Shown here: positions 17,907 to 26,542 of the stretch, in pieces
Position numbering within the stretch: the stretch's first letter is position 1
Layout: each line of letters begins with the position of its first letter
Assembly: GCF_014596725.1 (NCBI RefSeq)
Contig: NZ_JACVEG010000009.1
Coordinates: 92,574-156,573 of the forward strand
Direction: 5' to 3'
From: Vibrio sp. Y2-5
GTDB taxonomy: Bacteria > Pseudomonadota > Gammaproteobacteria > Enterobacterales > Vibrionaceae
DNA length: 64,000 bases
Made by a program: the position numbers and the translations under genes
Notes under the pieces: generated by a model
Told to the model about the DNA's origin: nothing
The model's database searches: none
What the model saw: the letters and a program-made list of their open reading frames with translations, nothing else

Positions 17907-20900
17907 CTAAACAGGACTTTTTTCGAAGCGTTTTCTCATCACTACGTAGTATAGGACAGGGATGACCAACAAGGTCAAAATTGTCGATACGAATATCCCG
18001 AAAATCAAACTAATAGCCAAGCCGTTGAAGATCGGGTCATCGAGGATGAATACCGCGCCTATCATCGCAGCCAGTGCCGTCAGCATAATGGGTTTAGCAC
18101 GTACCGCTGCGGACTGAATCACCGCTTCAGAGAACACAATACCTTCTTCCACTTGTTGGTTGATAAAGTCCACCAGCAAAATCGAGTTACGCACGATAAT
18201 ACCGGCCAAAGCAATCATGCCGATCATTGAAGTCGCCGTGAACTGTGCGCCTAATAAGGCGTGCCCCGGCATCACACCAATAATGGTGAGCGGGATTGGC
18301 GCCATGATGATCAACGGCACTAAATATGACTTAAACTGCGCTACAACCAACAGGTAAATCAGAATCATACCGACAGCGTAAGCGATACCCATATCGCGGA
18401 AGGTTTCATAAGTGATAGTCCACTCACCGTCCCACAGTATAGAAATGCCGTTTAAACCATCTGGCTGATTGATGTAGTACTGGTCAACTGCCATTGCTTT
18501 GTCCAGTTCACTGCCCACATTAAACATACCGTACAGTGGGCTATCTACACTTCCTGCCATATCACCGACGACCATGACCATAGGCACAAGGTTCTTATGC
18601 ACAATGTAATCTTCCATTGGCGTTTGACGAACCGACACCAAATCAGACAGTGGATAAGCGCTACCCGTCATGCTGCCCACTTTCATATTCAGCACTTGTT
18701 CTAAACGCACCTTTGCCGTTTCACTTGCTTGAATCTGAATTGGAATTGGGTACTTACTGTGCTCACTGTGAAGATAAGTCACCGGTTTTCCACCAATCGA
18801 AGTGGCTAGAGCATCAACAATCGAAGCATAAGGCACCTGGTAGTGAGACGCTTTGCTTCTGTCGATCACTACTTGCCATTTCTGGTGCAGCTCTGGCAGG
18901 TACATGTCCACATCGACAATATCCTGAGTAGTGCGGAACACTTCTCTTACTTGTCTTGCGGCGGCATTACGAATTTCCGGCGTTGGACCATAAACTTCCG
19001 CCAATATCGGAGACCAGACAGGGGGACCCGGTGGTACTTCAACCACTTTAACCTTACCGCCAAATTTATCTGCGACCGCTTTTAATACAGGGCGAATAGA
19101 GCTGGCAATTTCATGGCTGTCTCTATCACGCTCTTTACGTCCTGCTAGGTTGACCTGAATGTCACCCTGATTCGACTGATTACGCATAAAGTAGTGACGA
19201 ACCAGACCGTTAAAGTTAATCGGCGCAGCTGTACCTGCATAGATTTGGTAGCTTTCCATCTCTGGTACTTTGTTTAGCTCTGTGCCCATTTCGAACAACA
19301 CGCGCTGTGTTCTCTCCAAAGACGTACCTTCTGGCATATCCAGCACAACTTGAAACTCTGATTTGTTGTCAAACGGTAGCATCTTCAACACAACCGCTTG
19401 GAACACAGGCAACAGCATAGAGCCAGCGATCAAAGCCAGAATCACCAACAGCAACATGAAACGATTACGACCTTGATTCTTTGCAGTGACAAACGGAGCC
19501 ATGATTCGGTGGAATACCGAACTGGTTGCTCCACCTTCTTGGTGACCATGAACTGTAGGCTTTAAGAAATGCCCTGCAAGCCAAGGCGAAACAATAAATG
19601 CCACCGCTAAGGAAATGAGCATGCCCATAGACGCATTGATTGGAATCGGGCTCATATAAGGCCCCATCAATCCTGAGACAAATGCCATAGGTAATAGTGC
19701 CGCGATGACTGTTAATGTCGCGAGAATGGTTGGTCCACCGACTTCATCAACCGCAGGCGGAATCAGCTCACTTAGCTTTTGCTTACCCATTGCCATATGT
19801 CGGTGAATGTTTTCCACCACCACGATCGCATCATCGACCAGAATACCGATAGAGAATATCAGTGCGAACAATGAAACTCGGTTGAGCGTAAAGCCCCATG
19901 CCCATGAAGCAAATAGCGTAATCATCAAAGTGACGACAACCGCTAAGCCTACTACAGCCGCTTCACGCCAACCCATAGTTAGTACAACTAAGATAACAAC
20001 CGCAGTGGTCGCAAACGCAAGTTTACCAATCAGGGTATTACTTTTATCTGCCGCTGTTTTGCCGTAGTCACGGGTAATATCGACATCAATGCCTTGAGGA
20101 ATAAGCTGGTTTTCCAATTCAACCAAACGCGATTCAATAGCATTCGCTACATTTACCGCATTTTCGCCCCCTTTCTTGGCAACGGCTAACGTCACCGCGG
20201 GATAAATGCCTTGCTTGTCACTGGTCCAAACATTTTGCGTTGGTGTGTTGACACCAAACTTCACGGTCGCGATATCTTCCAGATACACAGGGGTATTGTT
20301 GTGTAAACCGACAACCAGTTGTTTGACTTCTTCTACACGAGTAAGGAATTGCCCCACTTGAACCGGAAATTGTTGGTTATCATGAGTAAGGGACAACATG
20401 GTGGAACTTGAATTCGCTGAAGGCAGATGCTGATTCAGTTGATCAAGCGTGATACCAAAACTGTTCATCTTCACCGGATCAAGACGCACATCGACGATAG
20501 TGTTGTGACCACCTACAGTGTAAATATCGCGAGTACCATCAATTCGCTTCAGTTCGGTTTCCAAACCGTGAGCGACTTGCGTTAACTGTTGCTGATCTAA
20601 CTCACCACTCTTATCAGCCAAAGTGATAGTCACAATAGGCACGTCTTCAATGCCCTTCGGCTTGATGATAGGTTCACCTACCCCAACACCTTGAGGCATC
20701 CAATCCTTGTTGGAATAAAGTTTATTGTAGATGCGAACCACGGCGTCATTGCGCGTTACACCAACATCGAAAATGGCAACAATCATCGCGCCGTCAGGCT
20801 GAGAGAAAGAATAGATTTTATCAATGCCCTGAATTTCAGAGATCACTTGCTCCGCAGGCGTAGTCACTAAACTTTCAACCTCAGCAGGAGAAGCGCCGGG

Positions 20901-21074
20901 GAACGGAATATAAACGTCTGCAAAAGTCACATCTATTTGAGGTTCTTCTTCTTTCGGCGTCACAATCACCGCGAAAAGCCCCATCAAAAGCCCGACTAAA
21001 GCGAGCAAAGGTGTCATAGCAGAATTTTGGAAGGCCGCGGCAATGCGACCCGAAATGCCGAGTCGTTTGTCCAT
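17907..21074 (-). CDS. RND efflux transporter, inner-membrane pump subunit
   Basis: Proton-driven trimeric pump of the AcrB/hydrophobe-amphiphile type. The 1055 residues show the duplicated layout: TM1 near 20-40, a large porter domain (ADVYIPFPGASPAEVE), a six-helix block with SIGILVDDAIVVVENIHRH (the proton-relay aspartates), a second porter domain, and a final block with AGIIVRNSILLVDF. Start and length are normal. It is 2 bases downstream of its adaptor gene. No outer-membrane channel gene is adjacent, so it probably shares a TolC-like channel. The substrate cannot be read from the sequence. Confidence 0.93.
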   Translation of the reverse strand: MDKRLGISGRIAAAFQNSAMTPLLALVGLLMGLFAVIVTPKEEEPQIDVTFADVYIPFPGASPAEVESLVTTPAEQVISEIQGIDKIYSFSQPDGAMIVAIFDVGVTRNDAVVRIYNKLYSNKDWMPQGVGVGEPIIKPKGIEDVPIVTITLADKSGELDQQQLTQVAHGLETELKRIDGTRDIYTVGGHNTIVDVRLDPVKMNSFGITLDQLNQHLPSANSSSTMLSLTHDNQQFPVQVGQFLTRVEEVKQLVVGLHNNTPVYLEDIATVKFGVNTPTQNVWTSDKQGIYPAVTLAVAKKGGENAVNVANAIESRLVELENQLIPQGIDVDITRDYGKTAADKSNTLIGKLAFATTAVVILVVLTMGWREAAVVGLAVVVTLMITLFASWAWGFTLNRVSLFALIFSIGILVDDAIVVVENIHRHMAMGKQKLSELIPPAVDEVGGPTILATLTVIAALLPMAFVSGLMGPYMSPIPINASMGMLISLAVAFIVSPWLAGHFLKPTVHGHQEGGATSSVFHRIMAPFVTAKNQGRNRFMLLLVILALIAGSMLLPVFQAVVLKMLPFDNKSEFQVVLDMPEGTSLERTQRVLFEMGTELNKVPEMESYQIYAGTAAPINFNGLVRHYFMRNQSNQGDIQVNLAGRKERDRDSHEIASSIRPVLKAVADKFGGKVKVVEVPPGPPVWSPILAEVYGPTPEIRNAAARQVREVFRTTQDIVDVDMYLPELHQKWQVVIDRSKASHYQVPYASIVDALATSIGGKPVTYLHSEHSKYPIPIQIQASETAKVRLEQVLNMKVGSMTGSAYPLSDLVSVRQTPMEDYIVHKNLVPMVMVVGDMAGSVDSPLYGMFNVGSELDKAMAVDQYYINQPDGLNGISILWDGEWTITYETFRDMGIAYAVGMILIYLLVVAQFKSYLVPLIIMAPIPLTIIGVMPGHALLGAQFTATSMIGMIALAGIIVRNSILLVDFINQQVEEGIVFSEAVIQSAAVRAKPIMLTALAAMIGAVFILDDPIFNGLAISLIFGIFVSTILTLLVIPVLYYVVMRKRFEKSPV

Positions 21075-21076
21075 AA

Positions 21077-22081
21077 TTACTTACCTTCTGCGTTAAGAGC
21101 GGTAGTCGAAATGACGTCGCCTTCTTCAAGGCCAGACAACACTTCGGTGTAATCGCCGTAAGTTTGCCCTAACCGTACGGGGTTAAGCACTCGGCTGTCG
21201 CCCTGAATTCGGTAGACTGAACTCAGTTCTGCTCTGCGAACAACGGAACTGTTCGGAATCAGAATCGTGTCTCTGTTGCCGTAATGGAACTCGGTTTTTA
21301 CCCACATTCCCGGCACAAAAGTTGAGATTTGTTCAGGTAAGTTAAGACGAATTTTAAAGGTGTGGGATTGAGGATCCGCATAGCTGAACAAGCTATATTG
21401 AGTAGGCAATATGCGTTCACCTTGAGGTGAGACAACTTCGAATTGAGCAACATCTGCAACTGCGGGTTGATAACGCTGAGGAATCTCAGTCTCTACTCGA
21501 AGCTTATCAATCGAAAAACCACTCACGAGTGGGGTTCCAGGCGCAACAGTTTCACCTAATTCAACGTGTCTTTGGGTAACTACACCGTCATAAGGCGCGG
21601 TAACACTGGTATAACCTAGGGATTCTTTGGCCTGAGCAACCGCTGCTTGAGCCGATTTCACCGCCGCTGATGCACTGCGAGCTTTTGCTTCAGCAGAATC
21701 CATCACATCTTGTGAAATTGCCCCTTTGGGGAAAAGTTGACGGTAGCGTTTAACTTGCGCTTGAGCTTCTCTGTCTTGCGCAATCGCACTGGCTAATTGA
21801 GCCCGAGCAGCGTCGAATGAAGCCGATTGCTGAACGGCACTGATTTCCAATAGCACAGTGCCTTTTTTTACATAGTCATTCACATCCACATTCAGGCCAA
21901 CAATTCGACCTGAGGTTTGTGAAGCAACAGTACCTTGATTAATGGGTTGAACCACGCCATCAAGTTGCACAACTTGCGAGAGTGACTCACTCTTTACGAT
22001 GTAACGTTCACTTACTTGTTCTGCATTCACATAGCCAGAACTGGCAAGTGCCACAGAAATACTCAAAGTTAACCATCTCAT
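21077..22081 (-). CDS. RND efflux periplasmic adaptor (membrane fusion protein)
   Basis: Signal peptide in residues 1-20 (SGYVNA), then the barrel-sandwich hybrid (GVVQPINQGTVAS, GRIVGLNVDVNDYVKKG), an alpha-hairpin rich in Ala and Gln (residues 85-150), the second half of the lipoyl domain (VTAPYDGVVTQRHVELGETV) and a beta-barrel. It links the downstream pump to an outer-membrane channel. At 334 residues it is a short member of the family. The upstream region has a direct repeat that may be an operator. Confidence 0.92.
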   Translation of the reverse strand: MRWLTLSISVALASSGYVNAEQVSERYIVKSESLSQVVQLDGVVQPINQGTVASQTSGRIVGLNVDVNDYVKKGTVLLEISAVQQSASFDAARAQLASAIAQDREAQAQVKRYRQLFPKGAISQDVMDSAEAKARSASAAVKSAQAAVAQAKESLGYTSVTAPYDGVVTQRHVELGETVAPGTPLVSGFSIDKLRVETEIPQRYQPAVADVAQFEVVSPQGERILPTQYSLFSYADPQSHTFKIRLNLPEQISTFVPGMWVKTEFHYGNRDTILIPNSSVVRRAELSSVYRIQGDSRVLNPVRLGQTYGDYTEVLSGLEEGDVISTTALNAEGK

Positions 22082-22125
22082 AAGTCACTCTCCTTAGTGC
22101 CTAAATACTGCTCACGACTATCTCG

Positions 22126-22156
22126 TTGTATAAGCTACTCACTTATTTGTATAAGT
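22126..22156. promoter_or_regulatory. Direct repeat upstream of the RND operon
   Basis: TTGTATAAG occurs at 22126 and 22147, 21 bp apart (two helical turns). The second copy lies within the imperfect palindrome ACTTATTTGTATAAGT at 22141-22156. It is 45-75 bp before the adaptor start, a plausible operator for an unlinked regulator. Confidence 0.45.
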
Positions 22157-22199
22157 CGTGCCTATACTCGATTTCTATACCACTAATAGCATAGTGTGG

Positions 22200-22658
22200 C
22201 TAAGCTGTTTGTGATTGAACTTGTTTATTATTCTTAATACAGATCAATAAGTTTGTTGCGCCAAGGCCGACCATCATACTAGCGAAGAAAACCCAAGCAC
22301 CTGAGTTGCCTAAAGCGAGGCTTGAAACCACAGGACCAGGACAAATACCTGCAATTCCCCATCCCAAGCCGAAGATTGCCGCACCGCTAAGTAAACGGCT
22401 ATCTACTGTTTTATTTGTAGCTAAACAGAATTTTTCAGCGTTAACTGGTTTCTGCTTTGGCTTAATCAGTAAGAAATAAGCAGGCATAAACACCATTAGT
22501 GCTCCACCCATGACGAACATTAAACTCGGGTCCCAATTTCCAGCCACATCAAGGAAACCCAACACTTTTGCCGGATCTGCCATGCCAGAAATGATCATAC
22601 CAATACCAAACAACACACCCGCCAACAAAGACGTTAATCGAAACAACATATTATTCAT
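22200..22658 (-). CDS. YeeE/YedE-family membrane protein (DUF6691 half)
   Basis: 152 residues with four likely membrane helices and the repeated Gly-rich signatures ISGMADPAKVLGFLD and GLGWGIAGICPGP. YeeE/YedE proteins move thiosulfate or related sulfur species across the inner membrane; many bacteria have the two halves as separate proteins. Here the partner half is encoded 85 bp upstream. The cysteine in ICPGP corresponds to the family's conserved Cys. Confidence 0.88.
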   Translation of the reverse strand: MNNMLFRLTSLLAGVLFGIGMIISGMADPAKVLGFLDVAGNWDPSLMFVMGGALMVFMPAYFLLIKPKQKPVNAEKFCLATNKTVDSRLLSGAAIFGLGWGIAGICPGPVVSSLALGNSGAWVFFASMMVGLGATNLLICIKNNKQVQSQTA

Positions 22659-22743
22659 TTGAAAACACCTATTAGTTTTAAACCAACCCAGTTTTTAAAC
22701 TGGCCTAGCTTTTAAGCTTATGTTTTAACTATAAAAGCTAAAA

Positions 22744-23163
22744 TTAAAGAACATGGAAACGGACAAACACCGTTGCTGCTGCTACTGCCATAAATACGCA
22801 AGTAGCGACAATCGAACGCTTAGATAAACGCCCAATGCCACAAATACCATGTCCGCTGGTACACCCATTACCTAAACGGGTACCAACGCCAACTAATAGG
22901 CCCGCAATTGCGAGCATCGCACTACTTGTTTCGAACTGAACCGGAGCTTCACCACCCAGCATTAACGCTGCCAGAACACCACCTGAAATCATTCCCAGAG
23001 CAAACAATAGTCGCCATGCGAAGTCCTTCGTTTTTGGTGTCATCAAGCCCGTTAAAATACCGCTGATACCTGCTACTTTTCCGTTCATTAGCAACATCAA
23101 TGTCGCTGAAATACCTAATAAAATGCCTCCGGCTAAAGAATCCCATGGAATGGAAAACGCCAT
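22744..23163 (-). CDS. YeeE/YedE-family membrane protein (second half)
   Basis: 139 residues with about four membrane helices. The signature GVGTRLGNGCTSGHGICGI holds the two conserved cysteines of the family; ISGILTGLMTPKTKDF is an N-terminal repeat of the same fold. With the downstream 152-residue half it probably makes one sulfur-compound channel. It is 38 bp downstream of the ArsR-family gene, in the same operon. Confidence 0.9.
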   Translation of the reverse strand: MAFSIPWDSLAGGILLGISATLMLLMNGKVAGISGILTGLMTPKTKDFAWRLLFALGMISGGVLAALMLGGEAPVQFETSSAMLAIAGLLVGVGTRLGNGCTSGHGICGIGRLSKRSIVATCVFMAVAAATVFVRFHVL

Positions 23164-23201
23164 AACTACCTCTATACATTAAAGTTTTAAATTAAAAATT
23201 A

Positions 23202-23504
23202 TTATCCACAAAATGTCATTTGTAGACTTTGAATCAGTTGAGTTACACGGTTGTCTGCGAGCGAATAAAACACTTGTTGTGACTCTTTACGAGCCTTGAT
23301 TAAACCATGTTTACGTAGCACGGTTAAGTGTTGGGAAAAAGCAGACTGACTCAATGATGAGCCTTGTTGTAATACACCCACGCCAACTTCACCTTTAGTC
23401 AGTTGACATAAAACCATTAGACGCTCAGGATGCGCCATTATTCTTAGAATTTCAGACACTTCCGCTGCATTTTGCTTCATTGTTTTAATGTTGACAGCTT
23501 CCAT
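23202..23504 (-). CDS. ArsR-family sulfur-stress repressor (BigR/YgaV-like)
   Basis: 100-residue winged-helix protein with LRIMAHPERLMVLCQL and recognition helix SQSAFSQHLTVLRKHGLI. Cys33 and Cys99 sit at the positions of the redox pair that BigR, YgaV and SqrR use to sense persulfides, forming a disulfide or tetrasulfide that releases DNA. Neighbours (two YeeE/YedE proteins, a DUF2892 protein and a CoA-disulfide reductase/rhodanese) fit that role. Two palindromes in the divergent intergenic region are candidate operators. Confidence 0.88.
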   Translation of the reverse strand: MEAVNIKTMKQNAAEVSEILRIMAHPERLMVLCQLTKGEVGVGVLQQGSSLSQSAFSQHLTVLRKHGLIKARKESQQVFYSLADNRVTQLIQSLQMTFCG

Positions 23505-23540
23505 TGTCTTACCCTCATTTAAATCGATGAATTAGATTTT

Positions 23541-23560
23541 ACTAATAAATTAATATTAGT
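23541..23560. promoter_or_regulatory. Palindrome, candidate operator for the ArsR-family gene
   Basis: ACTAATA and TATTAGT flank a 6-base AT centre, about 37 bp before the regulator start. AT-rich inverted repeats with ATTAG half-sites are what ArsR/BigR-type proteins usually bind. Confidence 0.6.
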
Positions 23561-23599
23561 CAACGCTTATTTAGCTTCTTTAAAATTAGCTGAATTAAC

Positions 23600-23615
23600 A
23601 TTAGACATTTCTAAT
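23600..23615. promoter_or_regulatory. Palindrome, candidate operator for the DUF2892/CoADR genes
   Basis: ATTAGA and TCTAAT form a perfect inverted repeat around a 4-base centre, 46 bp before the DUF2892 gene. It shares the ATTAG half-site with the other palindrome at 23541. Confidence 0.6.
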
Positions 23616-23660
23616 TAAAGGTTCTATAGTGAGCTCATTAATCCAGCGGAGGGTAATATT

Positions 23661-23846
23661 ATGACTATTGAAAACGGTGTAAGAGTATTAGCGGGCAGTA
23701 TGATACTGATCTCAGTAATTTTAACTGCATTCGTTCACCCTAACTTTGTTTGGTTGACGGTATTTGTTGGTGCCAACCTGATTCAAAGTGCCTTCACAGG
23801 GATATGTCCAGCAGTTTATTTTCTGAAAAAATTAGGCTTACGTTAG
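23661..23846 (+). CDS. DUF2892-family small membrane protein
   Basis: 61 residues with two membrane helices and the family pattern NGVRVLAGSMILIS and FVGANLIQSAFTGICPAVYFLKKLG. This domain is often fused to rhodaneses (YgaP) or, as here, encoded beside them. The Cys in GICP is conserved. Ribosome site GGAGGG is 11 bases before the ATG. It probably helps handle sulfane sulfur at the membrane; the exact role is not known. Confidence 0.88.
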   Translation: MTIENGVRVLAGSMILISVILTAFVHPNFVWLTVFVGANLIQSAFTGICPAVYFLKKLGLR

Positions 23847-23915
23847 TTGCTCGTCACAAGGCTGACAAATTGCTTTGTTAGCCTTTCGAGCCAGAACAAA
23901 AACTTGGAGTAAATT

Positions 23916-25613
23916 ATGACTAAGATCGTGATCATTGGTGGTGTTGCAGGTGGCGCTTCTGCCGCGGCTCGTGCTCGTCGCTTAAGCGAAGATGCACAAA
24001 TTATAATGTTTGAACGTGGGCCGTTCGTTTCTTTCGCCAACTGCGGATTGCCATATCACATCGGTGGAGACATCAAAGAACGCGGTAATCTTCTGCTTCA
24101 AACCCCGGAGAGTTTCCTAGCGCGTTTCAACGTAGATGTGCGAGTAATGAATGAAGTGCTCCGCATCAACCGCGACGAGAAAACCATTACGGTTCGTAAT
24201 CTGTTAGACCAAAGCGAATACACTGAAAGCTACGATTTCCTACTTCTAAGCCCAGGTGCAGGCCCAGTTGTTCCACCGATCCCAGGTTTAGATAACCCAT
24301 TGACGCATTCACTGCGCAATATTCCAGATATGGATAAAATTATACAAACCATTAATACCAACCAAGTTGATCACGCAACAGTTGTGGGTGGTGGTTTTAT
24401 CGGTTTGGAAATGATGGAAGCGTTCCACCAACTTGGTATTAAAACGACTTTGCTAGAAATGGCAGACCAAGTGATGACGCCAGTAGACCGTGAAATGGCT
24501 GGTTTTGCTCACGCAGAAATTCGTGCAAAAGGCATCGATTTACGCCTATCTACTGCACTGAAATCGGTAGAATTTAAGCCAACAACATCATTAGCAAGCA
24601 TGGATTCTGGTCAAGCAGAGCACCAACATATCAATGGTGAACTTGAGTTGACGCTAAGCGATGGCGATACACTCACCACTGATATTCTGATCATGGCGAT
24701 TGGTGTACGTCCTGAAACCAAATTAGCTTCAGAAGCGGGTCTGCAAATTGGTGAGCTTGGTGGTATTTATACTAACGAATACATGCAAACCAGCGATCCA
24801 TCTATTTACGCGGTCGGTGATGCAATCGAAGAGAAAGACTTCGTCACTGGTCAACAAACCATGGTTCCTCTAGCAGGACCTGCAAACCGTCAAGGCCGTA
24901 TGGCAGCAGATAACATGCTTGGTCGCAGCGAAACTTACCAAGGTACTCAAGGTACTGCGATTTGTAAGATCTTTGACCTAGCGGTGGCTTCAACCGGTAA
25001 AAACGAGAAGCAACTAAAACGTGACGGCGTTGAGTACGAAAAAGTGTACGTACACACTGCAAGCCATGCGAGCTACTACCCTGGTGCTGAAGTGGTTTCG
25101 TTCAAAATGTTGTTCGATCCAAAATCAGGTAAAATCTTCGGTGCGCAAGCAGTGGGTAAAGATGGTATCGACAAACGTATCGACGTGATGGCTGTTGCTC
25201 AACGTGCTGGTATGACAGTAGAACAGCTACAACACTTAGAGTTGACTTACGCGCCACCATACGGCAGTGCGAAAGACGTGATTAACCAAGCGGCATTCGT
25301 AGCGAACAACCTAATCAAAGGCGATTCAACCGCAATTCACTTTGATGAGATTGATAACCTAACCGAAGACCAACTGTTATTAGACGTTCGTAACCCAGGT
25401 GAACTACAAAACGGTTACCTACCAGGTGCTGTTAACATTCCTGTTGACCAACTTCGTCAACGTATGGATGAGCTACCAAAAGACAAAGAGATTGTGATCT
25501 ACTGTCAGGTAGGTCTGCGCGGAAACGTGGCATACCGTCAGCTAGTGAATAACGGCTATAAAGCACGTAACCTACTTGGTGGTTACCGTACTTACCTGTT
25601 TGCTAAAGCGTAA
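23916..25613 (+). CDS. CoA-disulfide reductase with C-terminal rhodanese domain
   Basis: FAD- and NAD(P)H-dependent oxidoreductase of 565 residues. Residues 1-445 form the pyridine-nucleotide-disulfide fold: GGVAGGASAAARARR at the FAD site and FANCGLPY with the single redox Cys43. A second dinucleotide motif is VVGGGFIGLEMMEA. Residues 470-565 are a rhodanese with active-site loop YCQVGLRGN (Cys530). Fusions of this type reduce CoA-disulfide, CoA-persulfide or polysulfide. With the neighbouring BigR-like regulator and sulfur transporters it fits persulfide detoxification. A strong terminator follows. Confidence 0.92.
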   Translation: MTKIVIIGGVAGGASAAARARRLSEDAQIIMFERGPFVSFANCGLPYHIGGDIKERGNLLLQTPESFLARFNVDVRVMNEVLRINRDEKTITVRNLLDQSEYTESYDFLLLSPGAGPVVPPIPGLDNPLTHSLRNIPDMDKIIQTINTNQVDHATVVGGGFIGLEMMEAFHQLGIKTTLLEMADQVMTPVDREMAGFAHAEIRAKGIDLRLSTALKSVEFKPTTSLASMDSGQAEHQHINGELELTLSDGDTLTTDILIMAIGVRPETKLASEAGLQIGELGGIYTNEYMQTSDPSIYAVGDAIEEKDFVTGQQTMVPLAGPANRQGRMAADNMLGRSETYQGTQGTAICKIFDLAVASTGKNEKQLKRDGVEYEKVYVHTASHASYYPGAEVVSFKMLFDPKSGKIFGAQAVGKDGIDKRIDVMAVAQRAGMTVEQLQHLELTYAPPYGSAKDVINQAAFVANNLIKGDSTAIHFDEIDNLTEDQLLLDVRNPGELQNGYLPGAVNIPVDQLRQRMDELPKDKEIVIYCQVGLRGNVAYRQLVNNGYKARNLLGGYRTYLFAKA

Positions 25614-25642
25614 TAGAACATTAGCTTCTATAAACTAGATAT

Positions 25643-25670
25643 AGGCCAGCACTTCGGTGCTGGCCTTTTT
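25643..25670 (+). terminator. Intrinsic terminator after the CoA-disulfide reductase
   Basis: AGGCCAGCAC and GTGCTGGCCT form a 10-bp stem closed by a TTCG tetraloop and followed by five T. Confidence 0.95.
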
Positions 25671-25913
25671 GTATAAAAAGCAAGAGTCAGCGTCGAACAC
25701 AGGCTCGTTTATGGACAATTCAGTGTTACATGCACTGCTAAATTAGCATTTAACGGAATAATTGACCTATCGCTAATAGAATGCGAAAACGCTCTATAAG
25801 TGTTTGCTGTAAACGATGGTTTAACGGCTATGCTACAGACGAAGTAAATGAATTTGTTGTTTTTACAGCCAAATAGTTAACTTCGCCTATTGACAGTAAG
25901 AAGGCTCACATGT

Positions 25914-26421
25914 GTTATGCATTTAAGCTCAGTTCTATTTGACCTGAAGCGATTTCATTTACAGCTCTTCTAATACCCAAGAACTGACCTTTTATTTCGA
26001 CAGGATTATTAGGCCATTGAAATATAATCATACCTTTTTGGAAAATTGCTGGATTCGTATTTTCATAGTTAAGGTAGAAATAATCATCTCGAAAGAAGCC
26101 TCCTTTAAACTTCAATTCAGTATCAGAATACTTTCCTGAACCTAATATATTCCTGCCACTAACGTTAAGATCCATTGTTATTTTTACATCTTCAACACTA
26201 CCATCAGGCTGAGGCATTAGAAATGAGCCAGTCCATGTTCTGGTTAGGGCGCGCTTCCTAGAGTTAGAAATTGGTAGTAGAGATTTAGCTTTCATTATCA
26301 CATCATAAAATATACGCCCAGCGGCACCTGTAACCGCCCCTAACGCAACACCCAAAAACACATCAACCGTTAATATATCCATAATAATTCAATTTCCTTT
26401 TGATAATTAATAAACGCATAA
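25914..26421 (-). mobile_element. Probable second integron cassette, attC truncated
   Basis: On the minus strand this block begins TTATGC just after the attC core G of the neighbouring cassette and ends in GCATAAC, which overlaps the stop codon of its gene and is the exact complement of GTTATGC, as the R'' element of its own attC should be. The rest of an attC does not follow: 25674-25913 has no attC-like stem and I see no gene or other signal there. I read it as a cassette that lost most of its attC. Confidence 0.6.
25915..26382 (-). CDS. Membrane-anchored beta-rich protein, integron cassette gene
   Basis: I do not recognise a named family. The 155 residues start with a hydrophobic helix (residues 5-28, VFLGVALGAVTGAAGRIFYDVI). 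After a basic linker there is a domain that looks all-beta: RTWTGSFLMP, LNVSGRNILGSGKY, LKFKGGFFRDDYFYLNYE, GMIIFQWP, IKGQFLGIRR and SGQIELSL. That pattern resembles small membrane-anchored beta-barrels, including the shape of Cap15-type CBASS effectors, but no specific motif proves this. Ribosome site AAAAGGAAA precedes the ATG. The stop codon lies inside an attC-type core sequence. Confidence 0.7.
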   Translation of the reverse strand: MDILTVDVFLGVALGAVTGAAGRIFYDVIMKAKSLLPISNSRKRALTRTWTGSFLMPQPDGSVEDVKITMDLNVSGRNILGSGKYSDTELKFKGGFFRDDYFYLNYENTNPAIFQKGMIIFQWPNNPVEIKGQFLGIRRAVNEIASGQIELSLNA

Positions 26422-26542
26422 CGCTGCGTTAAGGGCTGAACAACGCCACCACCTAACCTAAATCTTTGTACCGTAAACACTAAAACTCAATCAAACCGAA
26501 AATGCCAAGCGTTGAGAATCCCTCTTAAACGCCTTGTTATAC
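26416..26542 (-). repeat. Integron attC site (Vibrio superintegron type)
   Basis: Read on the minus strand, this 127-bp element begins GTATAACAAGGCGTTTAAGAG and ends CGCAGCGTTATGC. The outer cores and the inner arms (AAGGCGTTTAAGAGGGA against CCCTTAACGCAGCG) pair as in VCR/VPR repeats of vibrio superintegrons, and the length is in their usual range. It begins nine bases after the stop codon of the 149-residue gene, which it therefore serves. Confidence 0.92.
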
